64,000 nt of DNA from Annona cherimola (taxonomy: Eukaryota > Streptophyta > Magnoliopsida > Magnoliales > Annonaceae): the NCBI GenBank assembly GCA_030490835.1, contig CM059971.1, positions 72,682,224-72,746,223 of the forward strand, in the 5' to 3' direction. The notes under the pieces are model-generated. The model was not told the origin of the DNA. It saw only the letters and a program-made list of their open reading frames with translations, and did no database searches. Position 1 is the stretch's first letter. Each line of letters opens with the position of its first letter. Shown piece after piece: positions 33,917 through 45,600 of this stretch. The position numbers and the translations under genes are program-made.

Positions 33917-36900
33917 ATGAACTTAGAAATGAAAGAAGAGTCAGCAGATTCAGAGAAGGCTGACAATCTGAAGAGTGGAGATAAGCATGTTCCACTTCAC
34001 AAACTCTTCTCATTTGCTGATCCTTTGGACGTTGTTCTGATGGGTGTGGGCACAGTGGCTGCCATTGGCAGTGGTCTTGCCATGCCTTTGATGACTGTCA
34101 TCTTTGGGGAGCTTATAAACACATTTGGAGTGTCGACTGACAGTACTGTTATTCGTGAAGTGACCAAGGTATGCGTGTGAACTTGTCCAACACTTCCTTT
34201 TCACTCAAAAACTTGGTTCTATTTCATGTAGTTCATATAAGAATTTAGATTGTTAATTGAGTGGCTACTTTTTTCAGATGGTCCACATCTTAAGAAGTGG
34301 ATTGATCAGATGCTTCGAAAGACAGAATTGTTGAAGTCGCCACACTATCACGCACTACCCAAAAAAGGGGAAAATGTTCAAAAGTAGCCCCCATGCATTC
34401 ACAGATCATCTACTATTTATAGTTGTAGAATGTGGACCGTCCCACCGTTCTATTTTTCCGATCTCATTTTGGCAGGGATATTGAAACAATACAAATAAAA
34501 TCAAGTAATAATTCAGAACTTACCATAAGCATGGAGTCTCCGTATTTTTCCTTGGTTTTTAATTTTAAAACAGGTATTTTCTCAAAATTTAAACCATTTT
34601 CCATGTTTAACACGTCTTGTTGTATCATATTACCAAAAATAATTTTCATTGAAAACTTATGTCTCGTAAAAAAATAGCGTCTTTTATGAGCCCATATATA
34701 ACTATTAAAATTGTCAATGCACACGTTTACAATATCAGTAATTTTTGGAATTATAAATAAATGAACATGGATAAACATGATAAATGGTTTATATTTAAAA
34801 AAATTAAAATTTTAGAAAAAAACCGGAGGAAAGTATATACGGAGCTTTCATGCTTGGGTTAAGTATTGAATCAGCTTAGGATGGTGATGATTTTAACCAC
34901 CAACTAATCCACTTGATTATTGTCAATGGATGAATGGGATTGTTCAGTTGGCAATTGGGACGTGCTTGCATTCATCATACCAAAGCCTAGAAGGTGTCCA
35001 CGTGTCAGGGGGATCGGATCCTCAGAGCACTGAGACAGGATTGACATTTGGGCATTGATTTTTAGGGACAACTTGTTTCAGGTGACCCTCAAATTTGTGT
35101 ACTTGGGCTTGGGATCTGGTGCTGCCTCATTCCTACGTAAGTTCAAACATCAACTATAGTGCAGGAAGATTGTTACTTCATGCTGTTTTGGGGAACTGCC
35201 TCAGTTGCCCTTTTCTTTTCTTTTTTTTCTTTTTTTTTTTTTATAAAAAAAAGAAAAGAAAAGAAAAACCCAGTTTTTGTGTGCCAGGGACTGTCTTCTC
35301 CATGTAGGATAGGAGAGGCAGGCAAGTCTACTTCTAAGAAGGAAATGAGGATTCTGTATTTAGCACTTTTTAGTTTGAATGTGGGTAGAGTTAGTACTCA
35401 AGTTAATCAGGTGTTTTGATCATTATATTGAGTACAGAGGTGTCCTGCTGGATGGTTACAAGTGAGAGGCAGGTATCACGCATTCGTGCTCTATACCTGA
35501 AAGCCATTCTGAGGCAGGATATTGCATTTTTTGACATGGAAACAACGACTGGAGAGATCATTGGGAGGATTTCTAGGGATACAATGCTCATTCAAGATGC
35601 CATGGGGGAGAAGGTGAGTAATCCTGCCCATATAACACTTCATGGACTCCAGTATGTTGTTGTACTCCACTACTCCATGAATCAGGGAAGCTCATCAGAG
35701 ATGCATGTTAACACATAACACATTGTTTGGGTTTGTTTCATTGCATGCCCAATCAAAATAAGCCAATCTGAATCTCATATGATAAAGTGGTGCAATAAAG
35801 TTGGACAGAGTTAACCTTTTATATTGTTAGCAATTTTCCTGATGATGTTAATGAATTTTGCTCACTTAAGACTTTCAAATGGCACCTGAATTGAGCAATG
35901 CAATTGCAGGTAGACCATGGTCCTCTGTCAAGAATCCATTTACACCTTCCTGCCTTTCGCTTTAATTGAAAAAAAAAAAAAAAAGAAGCCCTGTGGCTAT
36001 CTTTTGGTTGCCATTCAGTTGGACTTTCGACACATTCAGATCTAACCCAGAATCATTTAAGCATAATGCATCAATCTAGTGTAGCGTCCATCACAAAAAT
36101 CATGACTTTTGTTTTCTTTTCAGGTGGCAAAGTTCATACAGCTTGTTTCAACTTTTATTGGTGGCTTTGCTGTGGCATTTATAAAAGGATGGCTTCTAGC
36201 ACTCATAATGGCATCATGCATACCTCCTATGGTTCTAGCAGGTGCAGCCATGGCAATATTTATAACCAAAGTGTCAAGTCGTGGATTGGCAGCATACAAT
36301 GAGGCAGGAAACATCGTAGACCAAACAATCAGATCCATCAGAACAGTAAGCATACATTTTTATGAGTTCTGAAAATAACCACACATACATCTGAAGCTTT
36401 TGACAATCTTAGTTTGCTAGATATTTTATTTCTGATTCTTTTGTATATGTTGTAATATACCATGCAAGGTTGTATCATTTACTGGTGAGAAGCAAGCGAT
36501 TGTGGAATACAACAAATCTCTGAAAGCTGCGTACTCTGCCATTGTACAACAAGGGGTGGCCACTGGTTTCGGAGTTTCTAGCGTCCTGTTTATCATATTC
36601 AGTAGTTACGGATTAGCTATATGGTATGGTAGCAAGTTGATAATGGAAAAAGGCTACACAGGAGGAAATGTAATCAATGTCATGATAGCGATTATGACTG
36701 GGGGAATGTAAGTTAAAAACTGAAAAAAATTCATTCACTGCACGTTTAGTAGAAACTAACAACAACCATACGCTTTTCTTACCTTGTTGTCTTAAATCTT
36801 CCATTGCACCAGGGCTCTAGGCCAAGCTTCCCCATCAATGAATGCGTTTGCAGCAGGCCGAGCCGCAGCATACAAGATGTTTGAAACAATCAATAGGAAA

Positions 36901-39900
36901 TCAGCAATTGATGCATTTGACACAACTGGGGTTGTATTAGAAGACATCAATGGTGAAATAGAGCTAAGAGATGTTTACTTTAGATACCCAGCGAGACCTG
37001 ATGTTCAAGTCTTTTCTGGGTTCTCACTGCATGTTCCAAGCAGCACAACAATGGCCTTAGTTGGAGAGAGTGGGAGTGGGAAGTCAACAGTAGTCAGTTT
37101 GGTGGAGAGGTTCTATGATCCCCAGGCTGGTGAAGTACTCATAGATGGCATCAACTTGAAGAAGTTGAGGCTGAGTTGGATCAGGAAGAAGATTGGCCTT
37201 GTTAGCCAAGAGCCCATCCTGTTCATGACTACCATAAAGGAGAACATTGCATATGGAAAGGCAGAGGCTACACTCGAAGAAATCAGGACAGCAACTGAGC
37301 TTTCCAATGCTGCAAAATTTATTGACAAGATGCCACAGGTCACTAAAACCTTTCTATTACTTCCACATGCTCATATCTCTCATAATAACGCATTGTGTTG
37401 TCTAAAGCTGACTAGATATTTTGTTTATCAACTAGGGGCTTGACACACCAGTTGGTGAAAATGGGATCCAATTGTCTGGGGGGCAGAAACAAAGAATTGC
37501 AATTGCGAGGGCCATTTTAAAGAATCCCAAGATACTACTACTTGATGAGGCAACAAGCGCATTAGATGCAGAGTCCGAGAGAATAGTTCAAGAAGCACTT
37601 GTAAGGATCATGTCAAACCGGACAACTGTGCTTGTAGCACATCGTTTGAGCACAGTGAGGAATGCTGATAGAATAGCTGTAGTTCGCCAAGGAACAATTG
37701 TGGAACAAGGTATACTGTTCAATGTCTAATGAAGCTTACCTGTCTGTTCTTCTTCAGCTTCTTGCAGTTTTCTTGCACCAAAAAAAAAAAAAAACATATA
37801 CCTCGAAGTTCCAACTAAGAAAATCAAGACTGTTCTTTTTTTCCCCATCCCATCAGGTTCTCATTCAGAATTGGTTAAGAATCTTGATGGCGCTTACTCT
37901 CAGCTCATACGACTACAAGAGAGCAATGAAGCTGAAGAAATTCCAGACACTGATCCAGATGAGATCATATCAAGTTTCAATTATGATAATATTGGTGAGA
38001 TGAACCCGAGGTTCATGCCAAAGATATCAGAAAGCAAAGGGTCTACAGGCATAGGAAGCAGTGGGCCCTCCTCTTTTTCTGCTGCTTTGTCCCATGGAAA
38101 AAGCTTACCAGATGATGATGCCACAGGAGGAGAATCACCAAAGAAAACTCCTCATAAAGCATCACTAAAACAACTTGCCTACTTGAATAAACCTGAGCTG
38201 CCAATATTGTTCTTAGGTTCCATCTTTGCAGTTATTAATGGAGTTATCTACCCTTTATTTGGATCTTTGCTTGCAAGTGTCATCAAAGTCTTCTATGAAC
38301 CAGAGCATGAGCTTCAGAGACATGCTAGGTTTTGGGGCCTGATGTTTGTGTGCTTGGGGATCACTTCCATTGTTGCGTTACCAGTGCAAGAGTACTTATT
38401 TGGAATTGCTGGCGGAAAGCTCATAAATCGTATTCGGTCATTGACATTTGAAAGAGTGGTTCACCAAGAAATTAGCTGGTTCGATGAACCTTCAAATTCA
38501 TGGTTGGTTTACTTGCTGCTACTTGCTTACTTCATTTATTTGCTTTCTCTAATTGTATAAGCTTCTGGTTTCATTTTAGCGGGGCTATTAGTGCAAGATT
38601 ATCAGTGGATGCTTCCAGTGTACGAAGGCTTGTTGGTGATGCCTTGAGCCTACTAGTGCAAAACATATCAACCATAACAGCAGGGCTAGTGATAGCCATG
38701 ATAGCAGACTGGAGACTGTCGCTCATAATCATAGCGTTGCTTCCCTTAGTGGGAATGCAAGGATACGTGGATATGAAGTTTTTGAAAGGATTTAGTTCAG
38801 ATGCAAAGGTAAGTGGTCTAAGCTCATACATAATCTTCTTTACTTTAGTTTTCTTCACCTTACATGGGAAAGATGCAATACGCTAGATGTTTAATCACTT
38901 GTAGGACTCGCAGAAAATCTCAACAAGATTTCAGATGACAAAAATGAAAAACTATTCATATCTCTCCTTGCCTCAGCAAAATTTTTGCAGAATGAGAAGG
39001 AACGTATTTGACTATGAGACCACTTGCAGGTAATGCATGAAGAAGCCAGTCAAGTGGTGAATGATGCAATTGGCAGCATTCGAACAGTTGCATCTTTCTG
39101 TGCAGAGCAGAAGGTGATGGATCTGTACAAGAAAAAATGCGAGGCCCCAAGCAAAAAGGGCGTTCATATGGGATTCATTAGTGGTTGTAGTTTTGGTTTC
39201 TCCAATTTGGTACTCTTCAGCACATATGCCCTCAGTTTCTATGCCGGTGCTTGTTTTGTTAAAAATGGGAAGGCCACGTATACTGAAGTTTTTAGAGTAA
39301 GTAGAGATATTTTCATTCTGTTTGTTATTCTCCATATTGTTCTTATTTACCAATTATCAAATGCAGGCTTTCTTTGCTTTGACAATGGCTGCAATTGGGG
39401 TTTCACAAGCCAGTGCAGTGGCTTCAGATGCCACCAAAGCCAATGAATCAGCTGCATCCATTTTTTCCATTATTGGCAGGAAATCAAAGATCGACACCAG
39501 CGAGGACAAGGGCTATTTCTTACCCTTTGTAAAGGGTGATATTGAATTTGAACATGTCAGCTTCAACTACCTAACTCGACCAGATGTGAAGATCTTCAGA
39601 GATTTGTGTTTGAGCATTCCCTCTGGAAAGGTATCATATCCGACAATATCAATGATCTCACAACTTAATTAAGACAGTTAAGACACTTGAATTTGGTTGC
39701 CATGTAACATTCTTTCTGATCATGCAGACAGTAGCTATTGTGGGGGAAAGTGGCAGTGGAAAATCCACAATAATTGCCTTGTTGGAGAGATTCTACGATC
39801 CTGATTCAGGTAGGATATTACTTGATGGAATGGAGATTCAGAAATTGAACCTGCAATGGTTAAGGCAACAAATGGGGTTGGTTAGCCAAGAACCAATTTT

Positions 39901-40357
39901 ATTCAATGACACGATACGTGCCAACATAGCTTATGGGAAGCAAGGAGAAGCAACTGAGAAAGAGATCATTGCGGCTGCAGAAGCAGCAAATGCCCACCAT
40001 TTCATATCAGCACTTCCCAATGGATATGACACGTGTGTTGGCGAGAGAGGGATGCAGTTGTCAGGTGGGCAGAAGCAAAGGGTAGCCATTGCAAGGGCTA
40101 TCCTGAAAGACCCAAAAACCTTGCTGCTTGATGAGGCAACTAGCGCATTGGATGCAGAGTCGGAGTCTGTAGTTCAGGAAGCACTAGACAGAATGATGGT
40201 GAACAGAACAACAATAGTCATTGCCCACCGTTTATCTACAATCAAGGGTGCTGATGCAATTGCAGTGCTGCAAAATGGAGTAATTGCAGAAAAGGGAAGA
40301 CATGAAATGCTGATGAAGATAAGTGATGGAATATATGCATCAATGCATCATCAGTAG
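33917..40357 (+). CDS. ABCB: ABC transporter B family (P-glycoprotein/MDR type), complete, 12 exons
   Basis: It encodes a full-size plasma-membrane ABC transporter; plant relatives move auxin or other amphipathic molecules. Exons: 33917-34168, 35082-35136, 35438-35613, 36124-36345, 36469-36707, 36813-37338, 37436-37709, 37857-38502, 38580-38808, 39030-39296, 39367-39630 and 39728-40357. Every junction has GT-AG sites and keeps frame, giving 1259 aa, the usual length. The order is TMD1-NBD1-linker-TMD2-NBD2. NBD1 has Walker A GESGSGKS (399-406), signature LSGGQ (503-507) and Walker B ILLLDE (523-528). NBD2 has the same motifs at about 1056-1063, 1161-1165 and 1182-1186. Both have SQEPILF Q-loops and AHRLST H-loops, so both ATP sites look active. 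The acidic linker runs from about 595 to 690. The sequence resembles the ABCB4/9/11/21 group; the substrate cannot be read from it. The ATG at 33917 is the first that yields the conserved LHKLFSFAD start of TMD1. Intron 1 is the largest, at 913 bp. Confidence 0.95.
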
Positions 40358-40963
40358 CACTCCACATTCCTTCAACATAAACAAGATATTCAGAAGAAGT
40401 TCATAGACCTTCACCACTGAGTGAGATCAAAGACAAATCGCAATAGTCTGGATCTGTGAACAACAAATCCATCTGTACAAGCATTGAGTCTCTGTGTTCT
40501 TTGTCCATACAATACTGTAAAGAAAGAAACAAAGAAAAGAAAAAGAAAACAAGAGCATATGCAATAGTCCAAATTTTGGGCCTTGGTTAAACTGTATTTT
40601 AGGCAGATTTGGTCAACTTGGATGTTTATAATTGGATAAGCAACAGCTGGTGTAAGACGGAAGGTAAACTGGCCTCGGATTCTATTTTGTTTGCTTATTA
40701 TTTTATAAATAATGATGATACTTTGGACAATTTAACCCTTTTAATGCCCAGCATATAAATTAAACTATAAAAAACATATTCACAACCTTTTTTTGATAAT
40801 GAAAGGTTCTCCATGCCTCAATAAACCCATAGCTGAATTTCCGATGTGGAAAAGTATAGGAAAGAAGGCCCATTATGCATTCTTCAATTGTAAATCTCTA
40901 CAGAACAAATCAGAAAACCACTTGGGTGGATTTACACTCCATTCAAAATTGTTATTGATGTTT
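40358..40963. other. ABCB 3' flank
   Basis: This probably contains the 3' UTR, with A-rich stretches near 40520-40550. No further gene was seen before the retroelement remnant. Confidence 0.4.
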
Positions 40964-41392
40964 TCAGATGTTTAATTTGCAATCGAAATTGGAATGAATC
41001 ACCCAATTGCCATTTTGCAGAACATGTGACAATCTCACATCACTGGTTGAAGAAGATAGCCATTTGATCTCATTCAAGATTACCTCCTCATTGGCCCTTA
41101 TCCTCTTATTGACTTTAAAAAACTGAATGAGGAGCAACGAATCATTTTCAACAACCACTTTCCTGACTCCCATCTCCATCGCCCACTGAAGTCTCATCTT
41201 CACCGCAAAAGTTTTCATCACGAGAGAATCGACAATCCCCCCTATGGCCCAACATCTAGCTGCACAAAAACTTCCCATATTATCCCTTCCCACTGTATCC
41301 AAACTGATTATATCCCCCTGGAGCTTTCTTCTATTGTCCACATTTATTTTCGCTATTAGTATATGATATTTTCTTTTAAAGGGTAGAATCAA
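40964..41392 (-). pseudogene. RNase H-like domain remnant of a non-LTR retroelement
   Basis: A 142-aa frame contains KINVD near its start and later RLQWAMEMGVRKVVVENDS, the layout of the RNase H fold (RVT_3 type) found at the end of plant LINE polyproteins and related cellular proteins. The first Asp (NVD) and a later Asp (ENDS) are present. The usual AE.. block carrying the catalytic Glu reads AVKMRLQW instead, so the domain is unlikely to be active. No reverse transcriptase or LTR is next to it. It could instead be a decayed cellular RNase H-like gene. Confidence 0.6.
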
Positions 41393-42239
41393 ATTATCAG
41401 CGGCTTCGATAATTTAATTTTGTGGTGTTTGAAAATAAGAAAAATTACTTTAATTAATAATTAAGAAAATTAGTAGATTAATGACATGGAGGAGTATCTA
41501 ATTGAAGGAGAAAATAAAATTAACCATAAGCTGATGATCGTTAGCAATGGAATCAAGTTAAAGTATTTTCTCTATACATCGCTAGATTGGAAATTTTTAT
41601 CAATGGAGATTATAGTTTGCCTCAGCATAGCAATTGGAATTTGGAGGGAGACATTCTTCAAAGACCTGTAGAATCGCTGACATAACTAGTCTTGAAAGTT
41701 TTATTTTTACAAATATTCATACAGTAATTTGATTTTAATTTATGATATTCTTTTTAATTATCGATTACTCTTATTTTCGGGAAATTTATTTGGTCATTAT
41801 GGTGAAGGTCAAGCTCAACTACGTTGACTGCGAATAGGCTTAAACAGAGTTACAAAACATCGACCTAAGACATAATTAGTTCAAAGCTTTCTCTTGATTT
41901 TAATTTGTTCTCAATTTCTTGTACGCTTGCAAGAGTGCAAGAAAAGCAATTACAAGGGCGTATAAAAAAAAGAGGGTATAGGCCGGGTGATGCTGTCAAT
42001 CAATTGAGCAATTTTTCCCCACAAAAATAACAAGACAAAAAAAATAAAATCATTAAAATTGATAGGAATTTTTTTATTCAATACAAACTAGCGTATAAAT
42101 ATCAAATCCTTGTTGTTATTTTTAAAGTTTTTCTAAATCTAAATATACCATTCATCATGTTTATTTATATGCATTTGTATGCTATTCTAAAAGTTACATG
42201 TATCAAGAACTTTTATATGCTACTTTAAACTAGGGGTGT
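41393..42239. other. AT-rich intergenic DNA
   Basis: No gene or clear repeat boundary was recognised. Confidence 0.4.
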
Positions 42240-42440
42240 AAATTGGTAAAAATTACTAAAATAGGTGGCATTTTAGTAAAAACTTTTACACGTATTAGGA
42301 ACTTTTAAATGACATATATCTAAATGTATTTAAAATGTATATTAATTTTTACTATTTTTGAAGATTTTTATATATTTTTTTGAATTTTTAAAAAACAGTG
42401 ACATTTAGTAACTTCAAATTCCACAATGGCATTTTAGTAC
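42240..42440. repeat. Eroded GCACCCGGGTGCA-family MITE
   Basis: It keeps the core (GGTGGCATTTTAGTAA) and one arm (ATCTAAATGTATTTAAAATG, then TTTTTACTATTTTTGAAG) but has lost the diagnostic ends. Confidence 0.45.
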
Positions 42441-42606
42441 ACACAGCCTCATTCACGCATATCTTATCCAATTCCAATCAGATCCTTCAGACTTTTTAAG
42501 ACTTGTCAACATTAATCTCTGTTATTTCCAAATGCACCACATTCAACAAAACAAATACTTCTACACCAACTGATTTCCTTTACAAGCACAGTCATGCCAC
42601 ATAACT

Positions 42607-45600
42607 TCAAATTAGGAGAGGATTCAAGCGAGCAATAGGAACACAAACCAACGGTTGTGCCCTTGGGAGGGTCAGTCCCGGACCCTCTGCCATATCAACG
42701 CTTCCATTCTCCTCATCCCCATCTCCCACCTTCCAATCGAAGCATTGGATCATGGCGGCCAACGCAGACTGGACGAGCAGCAGCGCCAGTGAAGCGCCCG
42801 GGCACCCTCTCCTTCCGCTGCCAAACGGCAGCAGATGGAAATGATGCCCCCTCACGTCCACACGCCTCCCCCCATTAGTATTCCCATCGGAGTCCGATGG
42901 CATGAATCTCTGGGGATTGAATTCCAGCGGGTTTGCCCAGTGCTCAGGGTCCCTCCCCAGAGCCCATACATTCACAAACACTTGGGTCTTTGCAGGGATA
43001 TCATACCCACCGATCTTGCAATCCTCAATTGCTTCTCGCAGAATCAGAGGACCAGTCGGGTGCAATCGGAGAGTCTCTTTGACAATTGCCTGGAGGTAAG
43101 GAAGATTTGGGATGTCGGATTCTTCCACCAGCCTGCTTACTCCCACTACCGAATCGATCTCAGTCCTTGCTTTCTTGAACACGTCCGGGTGATTGATCAG
43201 TTCCGCAAATGCCCATTCCGTTGCCAGCGCGGATGTATCCGTTCCGGCCACAAACATTTCCTGATTAAGGAATATTTATTAATCCCTTTAGTACGAGGTT
43301 TAAAAAAAAAGGAGAAAATTCCATCAAAGAAAAGGAGAAAAAGTATTTAAAAATTTTTTAACAGTGAGAGACTGATGGAAGTAAATGATCAGAAATAAAG
43401 AGAATAAAATAAATCAAATTCAATGCTTATGTGAAAAGATATGAAAAAATAATTCAATGCTTATGTGAAAAGATATGAAAAAATAATTAAAATGTAGAGA
43501 TAACAGCAGAAAATTAGATAGTTTAGTTATGATTATTAAAATATAAAAAGTATGTCAGATGAATTTCTTTTACCTTATTCCAAATGACCCTTAATGTTAA
43601 AAACAAGCTTCATTCCCTCTATTTTTTTTTATCATGATGTATTTTAGGCTAAAATACAATATTCTTTTATTTTAATTTTATTTCTTTTTTATTTATGACC
43701 ATATTTTTCTAAATGTATTTTAATTTATATACCAAGTTTTACAATTTTACAATAATTTTATATTTTTATTTTTATTTTAAAAAAGATCAACTTCAGGGCA
43801 TTTAAGTCATTTTTCACCTCCAAACAACTTGATTTTAAAGTAAAAAATAAATATATAAAAGTATTATAAAATGAAAAATTTTGGTCGATAAATTAAAGGG
43901 TAATTTGCACATAATTTGACGTTAATTGCAGATATACCCACGTAGTTTCATGAAATGTATATTACCCTCATATAGTTTCACCAAAACTGCATATTACCCC
44001 CACACCGTTACCTACCGTTAATATCTGACGTGATATTTTAAAAAATGACGAAAATGCCCTCATTGGTATACATAGTTTCATGGGAGTAATATACAATTTT
44101 GGTGAAATTATGTGGGGTGATATGCAATTCGTGAAACTATTGATGATGACATTTTCATCATTTTTCAAAATATTATGTCAGATATTAATGGCAAGTTACG
44201 GCGTGGGGGTAATATACAATTTTGGTAAAACTATGTGGAGGGTAATATGCATTTCGTGAAACTACGTAGGTATATATGCAAATTACCCTAAATTAAATAT
44301 ATTAAGGAAAACATGTTTATGAAGAAAAATAAAAAAATATATAAATGTTATAATTACCTAAAATATATCATGTAATATATATAATCAAGCTTCTTTCTCA
44401 TCCTAATCCATTTATCCATACTGAGCATAGGGATAGACAGTGGACTGGAAGATGGGGCAAGCCAAAACTCCCTATCGAGCCGGTTAAATCGCTTGGTATA
44501 GGTGGTGCAACTCAGGTTGGTACGGTTGAAGCGGTGATCTATCCTACTCGTACCCTATTTGCAAATGGTCTATCCTACCTTTTCAGATGTCAGCTAGATT
44601 CTTAGTGTACTCTACCATACCCATTACTCATAGAGTCGATGCCGGTTTCGATTCCAAATCAGTTCCTTTAATACTCAAATACGATATTTTTATAAATATT
44701 TTTATGTTATTTTCAATAATATAAAATAATACTCATTTACTTTTTAAAATCACAAGTACATATGTTATTGCTTACATTATTATATTAAAAAATATGAAGT
44801 ATAGACCATCAAAACCCAATCATTAAAACTATTAATATATTATAATCACAATTCCCAAGCTTATTTTTAAGAATCTTTTGGAAATCAATGGTATATATAA
44901 ATAATGGAACTAGTTTTCTACTTTACAATGAACAAGATTAATTTAAATTTGAATTTTTAAAAATGTTTGTGTACACAAGATGTCAAAGATGAAGCGCAAT
45001 ACATATTATATAATATTATATACATATATAATTATTTACTTAATTAATTACCTATATAAGTAACCATGTGGTTGGTTCCAGGTACTCAACGTATCTACCC
45101 TATTCGTATCCTATTTGATGGGTCATGTAATAATTTGTACCATATCTGTACAAATGGATAATATTTTCTATCTTACCTTACCGAAATTAGGGTTAAGTCA
45201 ATGGGTACGCATGAGTACCCTACCCAAGTTACACTCCTAACTTGGTCTAATATTCTTATAGCATTGATTAGATTAATCATTTTCGAAAAAGCAAGTTGCA
45301 TAACCAAAGTTGAGTAGACCGGAATTAGAAAGTGTTTTTATAGTTTGTACCAGTTAGGAGGTTGGTCAACACAATGTGACCTAGCTTGATTTTGTCAGTT
45401 AATAAAAAAATAATATATTATAAAAAATAAACATACAAAATTCATGGGGTGAAATATTATCGTTAGATTGATACATGGAATTATAGGATATATAGACATT
45501 AATTAGATATTATTGTTTTAAAGTAACATAAATTAGCAACTATCTTACTATATAACTCATAAACAATTGTTTAAGATAAAAAAAATTTTCCTTTTGTATA

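Noticed and set aside
34432..34778. Frames of 81 and 104 aa in ABCB intron 1
   Set aside because: They lie wholly in the 913-bp intron and share no ABCB motif; AT-rich chance frames.
42657..43350. Plus-strand frames opposite the P450 exon 2 at 42607-43260
   Set aside because: Antisense shadows of the P450 coding frame with no independent support.
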